A stretch of DNA of 64,000 bases from Bryobacterales bacterium (GCA_016716385.1 JADJWL010000003.1:372001-436000), one strand, 5' to 3'; counted from the stretch's first letter, positions 21,096 to 30,137 are shown. The notes: generated by a model from the sequence alone, not told the origin. Translations and numbers: made by a program.

Positions 21096-22082
21096 TTACT
21101 GACTTTTTTCCGCTGAGTCCGGCGGTTTGTTGATCCAGACCTCCTGTTGAAGTTCGGGCGCTCGGGGCGCCTTGCGGACGAAGCGCTCCGGATGAGCCCG
21201 GTAGGCGGCATCGAGGACGGCCTGACGCTGCCGCCGGACCAGCGGGGCTTGGTCGTAGTGGACCATGGCCGGCGTCATCAGGCCGAGAGCGGAATGGCGG
21301 TGCTCGTCGTTATACCAGGGGAAGAAGCGCAGGCAGAAGGCGCGCGCATCCTGGATCGAGCCGAAGCGATCCGGAAACTCCGGGCGGTACTTCAAGGTGC
21401 GGAACTGGCTCTCCGAATACGGGTTGTCGTCGGAGACGTAGGGGCGGCTGTGCGTCTTGGTGACGCCGAGATCGGCCATGAGAAAGGCGACCGGTTTGGA
21501 GGTCATGGCTGAGCCGCGATCGGCATGGACGGTGAGCTGGCCGGGTTGGATGCTCTGCTTGGCGCATGAATCTTCGATCAGTCGCTTGGCCAGTTCCGCG
21601 CTTTCACGCGGGGCCACCATCCAGCCGGTCACGTAGCGGCTGAAGACGTCGAGGATGACGTAGAGATAAAAGTAAGTCCACTTGGCCCGGCCGAGCAGTT
21701 TGGTGATGTCCCAGCTCCAGAGTTGGTTGGGTGCGGTGGCCAGCAGTTCCGGCTTCTGATAGGGCGGGTGGGTGAGCTGGTCGCGGCGCTCGCGCGACTC
21801 GCCCCGCTGCTCCAGCAGCCGATACATGGTGCGGATCGAGCAGTGATAGTGGCCTTCATCGAGCAATGTCGCGTAGACGGCGGCAGGGGAGCGGTCCTGG
21901 AAGCGTTCTTCGTGAAGGCGGGCCAGAACGTTTTCCTGCTCCGTCCCGGAGAGGGCGCGGGCTGGCCGTGGGCGCGGCGCAGCTTCGACTACGGAGGTGG
22001 CCCGCTGCTGATAGCGATAGTAGGAGGCCCGCGGAACGTTCAAGGCCTCGCAAGCGGGCCGGATGCCGACGGTGGTGGCCAA
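21096..22082 (-). CDS. IS3-family transposase OrfB (DDE integrase)
   Basis: The catalytic subunit of the insertion sequence, 328 residues. The DDE residues are visible in LWSWDITKL (Asp), VHADRGSAM (Asp) and NPYSESQFRTLKYRP (Glu); the HTH-like start CEALNVPRASYYRYQ and the end FFPWYNDEHRHSALGLMTP are typical. The frame opens after a TGA shared with the last OrfA piece and starts from a TTG at 22082, so independent or coupled translation is possible. It looks intact, unlike OrfA. Confidence 0.9.
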   Translation of the reverse strand: MATTVGIRPACEALNVPRASYYRYQQRATSVVEAAPRPRPARALSGTEQENVLARLHEERFQDRSPAAVYATLLDEGHYHCSIRTMYRLLEQRGESRERRDQLTHPPYQKPELLATAPNQLWSWDITKLLGRAKWTYFYLYVILDVFSRYVTGWMVAPRESAELAKRLIEDSCAKQSIQPGQLTVHADRGSAMTSKPVAFLMADLGVTKTHSRPYVSDDNPYSESQFRTLKYRPEFPDRFGSIQDARAFCLRFFPWYNDEHRHSALGLMTPAMVHYDQAPLVRRQRQAVLDAAYRAHPERFVRKAPRAPELQQEVWINKPPDSAEKSQ

Positions 22083-22133
22083 CTCCGGGAAACAGGCGGC
22101 ATCAGGAGTTCTCCTCCGGGTCCAGCGGCGGGA

Positions 22134-22623
22134 TCAGCGCCCCAACAGGCAGCCACTTTTTTGAACGTCGATGATAATTTCGGCTTTGCGCAGCTGCTCG
22201 GTCAAGCGTTCATTCTGGCGGCGCAGCTTCTGGTTTTCGTCCTCCAGAGGATGGCGCTTGATTTCGGGCCGCGCTTCTGGGGCGTGAGAGCTTCCAGGAT
22301 GCCGGCGTCCCGCTCGCGCCGCCAAGTGACCAGATGGGAGGAATCAAGCCCTCGCGCCGCAGCAGCGCCCCGATGGTGCCGGAGAAGCGGGCCGCATCGG
22401 CCTCGTTGAGGATGCGCCGCTTGTATTCGGCGGTGAAAGCGCGGCGGCGAGGTTTGGCGACGACCTCGGGGTCGGGGTGAGGCAGGCCGATCGAAACGGC
22501 GCCGGCTTTGCCTGCCGCTCCGCTGCGTTCGCCCTCGCCAAGCTCGGGCTCACTCCGCTCCGCGGCAGGCAAAGCCGCAAGGGTGAGAGCCGTCTTCTTC
22601 TTCATTTCCACGCTGAGATCCAT
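22134..22623 (-). pseudogene. IS3-family OrfA, broken by frame changes
   Basis: The helix-turn-helix subunit of the element. It begins MDLSVEMKKK and contains FTAEYKRRILNEADAARFSGTIGALLRREGL in one frame; the expected continuation (SSHLVTWRRERDAGILEALTPQKRGPK) is in a second frame, and the end (LEDENQKLRRQNERLTEQ) in a third. Two frame changes within about 110 bases mean OrfA cannot be made as one chain. A run of six A then G near 22160 resembles a slippery site, but neither shift from it leads into the OrfB frame without a stop. A hairpin repeat is embedded near its start. Confidence 0.65.
22503..22577. repeat. Hairpin repeat inside OrfA
   Basis: Two 16-base arms (CGGCTTTGCCTGCCGC at 22503-22518 and its reverse complement at 22562-22577) enclose a 43-base GC-rich loop. 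It looks like a REP- or MITE-like unit inserted in frame in the N-terminal linker of OrfA. Confidence 0.6.
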
Positions 22624-22683
22624 TCTCGCCCTGCTCAGTAATTATTGGGCCAGGAAGTGTCTCACTGATGTTGGCACGGAGGG

Positions 22684-24240
22684 ATGCTAGAATCCCTGAC
22701 GGACCTGATCGGCGAGGCTCGCAGCGAGGTCGCCGCTGAGGGTGGAAGTGTCGCCTATGCTGATGCAATCGCGACCTACCTTGCTTTCGCCGTCGACAAA
22801 GTAGTCGAGGGTAGCTCATCTTTGTGCACCTGGAGTCCACTCCCGACCAAGTTGCACGTGCGTGGAACTTTTGCTAGACAGGCTCTACCCATGATTTGGG
22901 ACTACGCCGAGGCTAACCCGTTTGCGAATTCGTCCGGCAACCTCATTCGAATGGCTGACCTCGTCGCCGAAGTCCTAGAACAGAGTTGCAGCAATGGTCC
23001 CGTTATCGGTTCCTGTACACAGTTCGATTCCACAGCGTCTATCGCAAACGAGCCTGCCATAATCTGCACTGACCCGCCATATTACGACAACATCGGATAC
23101 GCTGATCTATCAGATTTCTTCTACGTTTGGCTGCGAAAAAGTCTCGTAACTATCTATCCAGAATTGTTCGCCACACTACTGGTCCCAAAGAAACAGGAAT
23201 TGATAGCCTCACCTTTTCGATCCAATGGATCGAAAAGCGATGCTGCAGCTTTCTTTGAAGCAGGATTTACTAAGGCTTTCTTGCGCATCCGCAGTTCGCA
23301 GGATCAGATGTACCCTCTTACCGTTTTCTATGCGTTCAAACAAGAGGAGGCAGAGGAGGGGGATACTGGCGATCAGCAGGTCTCAACCGGCTGGGAAACG
23401 ATGCTTGAGGGGCTGTTGCGTGCCGACTTTCAAGTGACGGCTACATGGCCATCCAGGAGCGAGCGTCCTGGCCGAAGTGTTGCCGTTGGCACCAACGCCC
23501 TAGCTTCTTCCATCGTGCTAGCGTGCCGCCCGCGACCGGAACCTGCGCCCATCACCACCCGCAAGGACTTCCTGGCATCGCTCAAGAAGGAACTGCCGAA
23601 TGCGCTGCGCAATCTGCAGAAGGGCAACATCGCTCCAGTCGACTTGGCGCAGGCGGCCATCGGTCCCGGGATGGCGGTCTTTTCCCGGTACAAGAAGGTC
23701 CTCGAAACTGACGGCTCGCCGATGCGGGTCCGAACAGCCCTCGCACTGATCAATCAGGGCCTCGACGAGGTGCTTTCCGAACAGGAAAGCGAGTTCGACC
23801 CCGATACACGCTGGGCGCTCGCCTGGTTCGAGCAGCATCAGTTCGACGAGGGGCTCTATGGCGAAGCCGAGTTGCTGGCCACGGCAAAGGCACTCAGTAT
23901 CGCGGGCTTGGCGGAGGCGGGCATTCTCCACTCTCGCGCCGGCAAGGTGCGGCTGCTGCGTCGCGACGAACTTCCCGAAGACTGGGATCCGACGTCAGAC
24001 AATCGTTTGACAGTCTGGGAAGTGACACAGCATCTCATCCGACGCCTTGACAAACACGGCGAGACAGACGCAGGGAAATTGAAGGCAAGGATCGGCGGGA
24101 TGGCGGAGATCGCTCGCGACCTCGCCTACCGGCTCTACACGCTGTGTGAGCGGAAGGGCTGGGCGGAAGAGGCCGGCTACTACAACAGCCTGGTCGTCGC
24201 CTGGCCGTCCCTTTCCAGCGTGCCGGAGTTGTTCCAATGA
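22684..24240 (+). pseudogene. DUF1156 DNA methyltransferase, C-terminal part after the IS
   Basis: The remaining 517 codons of the split methyltransferase. Its first codons (MLESLTDLIGEARSEV) continue FTARQLT of the N-terminal part once the IS is removed, giving 903 residues. The catalytic motif IV is ICTDPPYYDNIGYADLSDFFYVW (DPPY at codons 130-133 of this part). A frame from ATG 22684 is open, so a fragment without the SAM motif I could be made. Bases 23101-23160 are 40% G+C by hand count against 62% at 24061-24120: the gene is a mosaic. It overlaps the RhuM-like gene by ATGA. Confidence 0.88.
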
Positions 24241-24626
24241 CGCCCGGCCCGAACATGCCGGCACCCGTCCAAGGCGAAGTACTGCTCTACAACCCACCCG
24301 GCGGCAAGGTGCGGGTGGAGGTGTTCCATCAATCCGAGACGTTTTGGCTGACGCGGGCGCGCATGGCGGAGGTGTTCGGATCGAGCAAGCAAGCGATCCG
24401 CTATCACCTTCGGAACATCTTTGAAAGCAAGGAGTTAGATCGAGCGGCGACTGTCAAAGAAATTTTGACGGTTCAGAAGGAGGGCGGCCCGGCAAGTCGC
24501 CCGCCAGATGGATTCTACAATCTGGCTGCGGTCATTGCGGTAGGCAATGTGAGCGATCTTGAGAGTGCGGTGAAGCAGATCACGGCGCCGGGGCGCAGGC
24601 CGCGAAAACGAAAGGCTGGCAAATAG
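24237..24626 (+). CDS. Shortened RhuM-like protein
   Basis: 129 residues. The first ~100 match the RhuM family N-terminal domain: VEVFHQSETFWLTRARMAEVFG, SKQAIRYHLRNIFESKEL, and FYNLAAVIAVG. After VIAVG the family normally runs on (YRVNS... with further helical region); here it is replaced by NVSDLESAVKQITAPGRRPRKRKAGK and stops. This suggests an internal deletion or a fused end. RhuM-like proteins occur with restriction and toxin loci but their function is unsettled. Starts in overlap with the methyltransferase, ends 11 bases before the DUF499 gene. Confidence 0.75.
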   Translation: MTPGPNMPAPVQGEVLLYNPPGGKVRVEVFHQSETFWLTRARMAEVFGSSKQAIRYHLRNIFESKELDRAATVKEILTVQKEGGPASRPPDGFYNLAAVIAVGNVSDLESAVKQITAPGRRPRKRKAGK

Positions 24627-24637
24627 GAAACAGCGGA

Positions 24638-27600
24638 ATGGCCATCACGAATCGCGAACGAGTCGGCAAGGCACTGGATCTCCTGCGGGATGGGTTGCGC
24701 CCTTACGTGGAGCGCGAGTTGCGAGCGACCTACAAGGACCGGTGGGTTGAGACGGTGCGGCCGAGTTTCCCGGACTGGCAGAACCCGGGCCAGGACGGCA
24801 AGGGACTGAACTGGGATACGCAGGCTTTGCTGCGGGTGATGTGCGACCTGTGGAACGACTGCTTCAAGAAGATCCTCGGCCCGTCTGAGCGGAGCCTGGC
24901 CTTCGAACTCCGCGACGTTCGGAACAAGTACGCCCACGAGCGGGCCTTTTCCACCGACGACGCCTACCGGGCCATGGACAGCATGTCGCGATTGCTGACC
25001 GCGGTCTCGGCGGAGCAGGTCGAAGCCGTTGAGCAGATGAAGGCCGAGATCCTGCGCGTCAAGTTCGATGAGCAGATCAGGAATCAGAAGCGGAAGGAAT
25101 CGAGCACAGCCGTTGAAGGCAAACCGGCGGCGGGTTTGCGCCCGTGGCGGGAGATCATCACGCCTCACCCGGACGTTGCCTCCGGGCGGTTTCAGCAAGC
25201 GGAATTCGCGGCAGACCTGTGGCAGGTGTTTCTGAAGGAGGGCTCGGACGAGTACCGCGACCCGGTGGAGTTTTACCGGCGCACGTTCATCACCGAAGGG
25301 ATCCAGAAGCTGCTTTCGAACGCGCTGCTGCGGATGGCCGGACATGGCGGCGACCCGGTCGTCGAACTGCAGACCAACTTCGGTGGCGGCAAGACACACT
25401 CCATGCTGGCCCTCTGGCACCTGTTTGGGGGCGTGCCCGCCGGGCAACTGGCCGGGCTGGAGACAGTGACGAAAATGGCCGGAGTTTCCCAGCCGCCCAA
25501 GGTCCGCCGGGCGGTGCTGGTGGGCAACCGGATGTCGCCGGCCGATCTTCACAAGAAGCCCGACGGAACGGTGGTGCGCACTCTTTGGGGGGAACTGGCG
25601 TACCAGTTGGGCGGCAAAGAGGGCTACGAGATGGTTCGTAGCGCCGACGAGAAAGCCGTCAGTCCGGGTGACTCGCTGCGGCTGCTGTTCAACAAGTACG
25701 CGCCGTGCCTGATCCTGATCGACGAATGGGTGGCCTACGCGCGTCAGCTCTACAACAAGTCTGATCTGCCGGCAGGCGACTTCGACGCGCACTTCACCTT
25801 CGCCCAAACCCTGAGCGAGTCGGCGAAGCTGGCAGACAAGACACTGCTGGTGGTGAGCATCCCGGCATCGCAGAACGAAATCGGGGGCGAGGGCGGCCAG
25901 GCGGCGCTGGAGCGATTGAAGAACGTCATCGAACGCGTTGAGACCTCGTGGCGTCCGGCCAGCGCGGAAGAGGGGTTTGAGATCGTGCGGAGACGGCTCT
26001 TCCAGCCGATCGCCGATCCCGACCTGTTCACGGCCCGGGATGCGGTGGTGCGGGCGTTCTCGGAAGAGTACCGGAAGTTCGCGCAGGAATTTCCCTCCGA
26101 GACCGGCAAATCCGAGTACGAACGCAGGATGAAGGCGGCGTACCCCATCCATCCGGAGTTGTTTGACCGGCTCTACAACGACTGGTCGACTCTCGATAAG
26201 TTTCAGAGAACCCGTGGTGTGCTGCGCCTGATGTCTTCGGTGATCCACACGCTGTGGGAGCGTGAGGACAAGGGACTGATGATCCTGCCAGCGAGCGTTC
26301 CGGTGGACGCTCCCGCCGTCCAGAGCGAGCTCACGCGCTACCTGCCGCCGGTCTGGGATCCGATCATCGAGAAGGATATTGACGGGCCGAATTCACTTCC
26401 GCTGAAGATCGACCGCGAGAACCCGATGCTCGGCCGCTATTCCGCGGCTCGCCGGGTGGCTCGAACGCTCTACCTCGGCTCCGCGCCGACGCAGGATTCG
26501 ACGAAGAAGGGCCTCGAAGACAGGCAGATCAAGCTGGGGTGCGTACAGCCTGGGGAGACGTCGGGGACGTTCGGCGACGCCCTGCGCAAGCTGGCCGACC
26601 AGGCGACCTACATCTACGTCGACGGGAGCCGCTACTGGTATGCGACGCAGCCGAGCGTGAACCGTCTGGCGGAGGAGCGCGCCGAGCGGTACCACCATGA
26701 GGACGTCGTGGAGGAGATCCGGCGCCGGCTCCTGGAAGAACAGAAACATAAAGGCGACTTCTCGAAGGTGCAGGTCTGCCCCACGAGCGCCGGTGAGGTT
26801 GTTGACGAGCCGGAAGCGAAGCTGGTCATTCTGAGTCCGGCCGCCGCTCACAGCGCCAAGGCGGACTTGAGCCCGGCAAGGCTGGCGGCCGGCGACATCC
26901 TGAACCGCGGATCCGCCGGCCGGAACTGCGGAAACATGCTGGTGTTCCTGGCGGCCGACAAAGCCCGGCTCGGCGACCTGGCCGCCGACGGGAACAAGAC
27001 CGCGCGCGGCGACTTGGACAAGGCAGTCCGGTTCTATCTGGCATGGCAGTCGATTGCGAGGGAAAAGGAGCCGCTGAACCTGACCCCGTTCCAGGTAAGC
27101 CAAGTCGAGCAACGCCTGCAGAGCTCCGATCAGGCAGTGAAACTGAGAATTCCGGAGACTTTCGTTTGGCTGCTCGTGCCCGGGCAGAAGCGACCGGAGC
27201 CGGGCCAGGCGTTCCCCGCCGTGGAATGGCAGGAGTTCCGGCTGCAGGGGCAAGAGTGGCTGGCCGAGCGGGCGTCGAAGAAGCTGAAGAACGACGGGCT
27301 GCTGGTCACCAGCATGGCGGGCTCGATGCTGCGTTTTGAGATCGACCAGGTTCCACTGTGGCGCGGGAAACATGTGGGAGTGAAGCAACTGGTGGACGAC
27401 TTCGCCAAGTACGCTTATTTGCCGCGCGTCAAGAACGCCCAAGTGATCCTGGATGCGATTCAGGATGGGGTGAGCCGGCTCACCTGGCCGCAGGACGCCT
27501 TTGCCTACGCGGATTACCACGACGAGGCCGCGGATCGCTACCGCGGCCTCGAGGCCGGGCGTCGCGCGACGGTCCAGTTGACTCCGAACAGCGTGGTGGT

Positions 27601-28003
27601 CCAGCCCGAGGCCGCAGTAGCGCAGTTGGAGAAGGACGCTGCGCCGCCAGTGATCCGGCCGGGAGGGGGCGACGGCGCCGGAACGGCGACAGGCAATGGC
27701 CCGACGGGGACAGGCGGGGAATCGGGCAAAAGCACAGAGGCAGTTGTGGAGAAGTTGAAACCGCCAGTCCTCCGCCGCTTCCACGGCTCGGCGAAGATCG
27801 ACGCTACGCGCCTCTCCCGCGACGCCGATCAGATCGCCAGCGCGGTGGTTCAGCATCTCTCCGGGCTGCTGGATGCCAAGGTGACGGTCACGATCGAGAT
27901 CGACGCCGAAATCCCCTCCGGCGCCCCGGACAATGTCGTCCGCACCGTGACGGAGAACTGCCGGACGTTGAAATTCGAGAACTCGGGGTTTGAGGAATGC
28001 TGA
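24638..28003 (+). CDS. DUF499 ATPase with N-terminal Swt1-type HEPN domain
   Basis: An 1121-residue P-loop ATPase. Residues ~1-125 form a Swt1-like HEPN region with ELRDVRNKYAHERAF; R95-x4-H100 fits the RNase motif. The DUF499 ATPase core has Walker A NFGGGKTHS (residues 247-255) and Walker B LILIDEW (359-364), followed by VSIPASQNEIGG (sensor-like). The last ~150 residues include a Gly-rich linker (GGGDGAGTATGNG) and a compact end domain. DUF499 proteins are relatives of PglY/BrxC-type ATPases and pair with DUF1156 methyltransferases. Last gene of the island, 11 bases after the RhuM-like gene. Confidence 0.87.
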   Translation: MAITNRERVGKALDLLRDGLRPYVERELRATYKDRWVETVRPSFPDWQNPGQDGKGLNWDTQALLRVMCDLWNDCFKKILGPSERSLAFELRDVRNKYAHERAFSTDDAYRAMDSMSRLLTAVSAEQVEAVEQMKAEILRVKFDEQIRNQKRKESSTAVEGKPAAGLRPWREIITPHPDVASGRFQQAEFAADLWQVFLKEGSDEYRDPVEFYRRTFITEGIQKLLSNALLRMAGHGGDPVVELQTNFGGGKTHSMLALWHLFGGVPAGQLAGLETVTKMAGVSQPPKVRRAVLVGNRMSPADLHKKPDGTVVRTLWGELAYQLGGKEGYEMVRSADEKAVSPGDSLRLLFNKYAPCLILIDEWVAYARQLYNKSDLPAGDFDAHFTFAQTLSESAKLADKTLLVVSIPASQNEIGGEGGQAALERLKNVIERVETSWRPASAEEGFEIVRRRLFQPIADPDLFTARDAVVRAFSEEYRKFAQEFPSETGKSEYERRMKAAYPIHPELFDRLYNDWSTLDKFQRTRGVLRLMSSVIHTLWEREDKGLMILPASVPVDAPAVQSELTRYLPPVWDPIIEKDIDGPNSLPLKIDRENPMLGRYSAARRVARTLYLGSAPTQDSTKKGLEDRQIKLGCVQPGETSGTFGDALRKLADQATYIYVDGSRYWYATQPSVNRLAEERAERYHHEDVVEEIRRRLLEEQKHKGDFSKVQVCPTSAGEVVDEPEAKLVILSPAAAHSAKADLSPARLAAGDILNRGSAGRNCGNMLVFLAADKARLGDLAADGNKTARGDLDKAVRFYLAWQSIAREKEPLNLTPFQVSQVEQRLQSSDQAVKLRIPETFVWLLVPGQKRPEPGQAFPAVEWQEFRLQGQEWLAERASKKLKNDGLLVTSMAGSMLRFEIDQVPLWRGKHVGVKQLVDDFAKYAYLPRVKNAQVILDAIQDGVSRLTWPQDAFAYADYHDEAADRYRGLEAGRRATVQLTPNSVVVQPEAAVAQLEKDAAPPVIRPGGGDGAGTATGNGPTGTGGESGKSTEAVVEKLKPPVLRRFHGSAKIDATRLSRDADQIASAVVQHLSGLLDAKVTVTIEIDAEIPSGAPDNVVRTVTENCRTLKFENSGFEEC

Positions 28004-28119
28004 CTGTCCAAGAGTTTCCCGGGACGGAGCCGCTAAGGGGGCATCCTGGAAATCATTGGGCGGTCGACTCGCCTGAGGTCTCGTTGCGTCCCCGATGCGA
28101 AGGGAATCCTTGTGGTCTG

Positions 28120-28464
28120 GCCCCCGCCTACGCTAAAGCTACGGCGGGCAAGCCCGCAACCCCACCGGAAACGTGTGCCGGCCCGGCGCCGCCTACGCTA
28201 AAGCTACGGCGGGCAAGCCCGCAACCCCACGGAAACGTGTGCCGGCCCGGCGCCGTTTGAGGTATCCTCCCGCCTCCGCTAAAGCTACGGCGGGCAAGCC
28301 CGCAATGAAGCGTCGACGTCCGGACCCGCCTGCGCTAAAGCTACGGCGGGCAAGCCCGCAATGAAGCGTCGACGTCTGGCCCCCGCCTACGCTAAAGCTA
28401 CGGCGGGCAAGCCCCGCAAGACCCACGGAAACGTGTGCCGGCTCGGCGCCGTTTGAGGTATCCT
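28120..28464. repeat. Array of five short palindromic repeats
   Basis: Five copies of CGCTAAAGCTACGGCGGGC followed by AAGCCCGCAA (starting near 28131, 28196, 28277, 28333 and 28390). Each contains a perfect hairpin GCGGGC-AA-GCCCGC and the small palindrome GCTAAAGC. Between copies are two kinds of spacer: one with ACGGAAACGTGTGCCGGC, one with ATGAAGCGTCGACGT. The stretch ending GTTTGAGGTATCCTC is present twice (28254-28268 and 28450-28464), the second directly before the amidase start. With 28004-28119, which shows nothing else, this fills the gap after the island. It is not a CRISPR array. Confidence 0.8.
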
Positions 28465-28469
28465 CAGCC

Positions 28470-29957
28470 ATGCTTACCCGGCGAGCTTTTGCCCTCTCTT
28501 TGGCTGGCGCCGCCGCGCTCCGCGCGCAGAGCGACGCCGGTCTCGCTTCCCTCAGCCTGGCCGAAGCCTCGGCGCGCATTCGAGCCCGCTCCGTCACGCC
28601 CACGCGACTCGTCGAAGCGTGCCTGGAGCGGATTGCGACCTATAACCCGAAGCTGAACGCGTTCATTTCCGTGCTGCGAACCGAGTCGCTCGCCGCCGCG
28701 CGGCGCCTGGAAGCCGAACTCGCCGCGGGCAAAAACCGCGGACCGCTGCACGGCATTCCCATCGCGCTCAAGGACAACATCGATACAGCGGGCATCCGGA
28801 CCACCGCAGGGAGCGCGGTGTTCGACGACCGGATCCCGGATGAGGACGCCGCAGTCACGCGGCGCCTCCAGGACGCCGGCGCGATCGTCATCGGCAAGAC
28901 CAATCTGCACGAGTTCGCCATGGGCGGCACCAACGCCACCAGCTACTACGGCCCGGTGCGCAACCCCTGGGCGCTCGACCGGAACCCCGGCGGCTCGTCG
29001 GGCGGATCCGGCGCGGCGGTCGCCGCGGAGCTCTGCTATGGCGCCCTCGGTACCGATACCGGCGGATCCATTCGCACGCCGGCGTCGTTCTGCGGGATCG
29101 TGGGGCTGAAGCCGACCTACGGGCTTGTGTCGATCCGCGGCATTGTGCCGCTGACTTATTCACTCGACCATTGCGGCCCGCTGACCCGGACTGTCGAGGA
29201 TGCCGCTCTGCTGCTGAATGCGCTCGCGGGGTACGACAAGCTCGACATCGCCAGCGTGGAGCATCCGCGCGTGGACTACGCGGCAGCCTGCAAGCAGCCC
29301 GTGAGCGGACTGCGGGTCGGCGTGCCGCGGGCGCCGTTCTTCGATCTGCTGGAACCGGGGGTGGGCCAGGCGGTGGAGGAAGCGATCAGCGTGCTGGCGC
29401 GCCTGACGAGGGGGGTGAAGGACTGCACGCTGCCTTCGACGCGCGAGATCAGCCTCGGGGGGGAGACGTTTGCCTACCACGAGGACATTTACGCCCGCAG
29501 CTCGGGGCGATACATGATCCCGACGCGCCGGTCGTTGCAGAACGGCAGTTCCGCCAAGGCCGCCGCCTACGTGCGCGGGCGCTGGAAGCTCGAACTGATG
29601 CGGCGCACCATCGACGACGCGTTCACCGATTTCGACGTGGTGGCCCTGCCGACCCGCCGGCGCGACCCGCGCACGGTGGACGCCGCGATCAAGCGCGAGG
29701 AGAGCGACAAGCCGCGCAATCCGGAGCTCGAGAATACGGGGCAGTTCAACGTGTACGGCATCCCGACGATTTCGGTGCCATGCGGGTTCAGCGCCAATGG
29801 ACTGCCGGTGGGTCTGATGATCGCGGGGCCGCGGTTTTCCGAGGGACGGGTCCTGGCGCTGGCCAGGGCGTACGAGCAGGCGACGGAGTGGCATAAGCAG
29901 AAGCCAAAGCTGACGCCTGACATGCCGGTGCCGCCGCTGGCGGCGTCCGAAGTGTAG
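28470..29957 (+). CDS. Tat-exported amidase of the amidase-signature family
   Basis: Hydrolyses amide bonds; the natural substrate is unknown. The leader MLTRRAFALSLAGAAALRAQ is twin-arginine-like. The amidase signature catalytic set is present: Lys in IALKDNIDT, the Gly/Ser-rich NPGGSSGGSGAAV, and the nucleophile Ser in DTGGSIRTPA. 495 residues. The fold is GatA-like, but an exported enzyme without gatB/C beside it is unlikely to be the tRNA amidotransferase. The gene is bracketed on both sides by arrays of the GCTAAAGC repeat. Confidence 0.9.
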   Translation: MLTRRAFALSLAGAAALRAQSDAGLASLSLAEASARIRARSVTPTRLVEACLERIATYNPKLNAFISVLRTESLAAARRLEAELAAGKNRGPLHGIPIALKDNIDTAGIRTTAGSAVFDDRIPDEDAAVTRRLQDAGAIVIGKTNLHEFAMGGTNATSYYGPVRNPWALDRNPGGSSGGSGAAVAAELCYGALGTDTGGSIRTPASFCGIVGLKPTYGLVSIRGIVPLTYSLDHCGPLTRTVEDAALLLNALAGYDKLDIASVEHPRVDYAAACKQPVSGLRVGVPRAPFFDLLEPGVGQAVEEAISVLARLTRGVKDCTLPSTREISLGGETFAYHEDIYARSSGRYMIPTRRSLQNGSSAKAAAYVRGRWKLELMRRTIDDAFTDFDVVALPTRRRDPRTVDAAIKREESDKPRNPELENTGQFNVYGIPTISVPCGFSANGLPVGLMIAGPRFSEGRVLALARAYEQATEWHKQKPKLTPDMPVPPLAASEV

Positions 29958-29967
29958 TCGCCTTCGC

Positions 29968-30090
29968 TGCCGCCTTCGCTAAAGCTTCGGCGCCCAAGGC
30001 CGAACTTCGCTAAAGCTTCGCCCACCTTCGCTAAAGCTACGCCCACCTTCGCTAAAGCTACGGCGGCCAAGGCGCCCAAGGCCGAACCCC
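29968..30090. repeat. Second array of GCTAAAGC-type repeats
   Basis: Four copies of TTCGCTAAAGCT(T/A)CG near 29975, 30005, 30027 and 30048, with partial GGCGCCCAAGGCCGAA spacers. They share the CGCTAAAGCT core with the array upstream of the amidase, but their outer hairpin sequence differs. No gene lies here. Confidence 0.75.
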
Positions 30091-30137
30091 ATTGACACCT
30101 GTTCCCTGGCGCGCGATGATAGGCGAAGAAAAAGCGA

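Larger units (their letters stand above)
21056..22682. mobile_element. IS3-like insertion sequence
   Basis: About 1.63 kb carrying an IS3-type transposase on the minus strand. The ends hold imperfect inverted repeats: CGTGTCAACGACTTTGAGAC at 21061 and, reading inward from the other end, CGTGCCAACATCAGTGAGAC ending at 22678. GATG is present on both sides (21052-21055 and 22683-22686), fitting a 4-bp target duplication. Removing one GATG and the element joins the two methyltransferase parts in frame. The exact termini are uncertain by a few bases, since IS3 elements usually begin TG, which would place the left end at 21063. Confidence 0.85.

Noticed and set aside
22150..22170. Programmed frameshift joining OrfA and OrfB
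   Set aside because: A6G is present, but shifts in either direction from it meet a stop or do not enter the OrfB frame; OrfA is already broken upstream.
28120..28464. CRISPR array
   Set aside because: Units contain a strong hairpin, spacing is irregular, the spacers repeat each other, and no cas gene is near.
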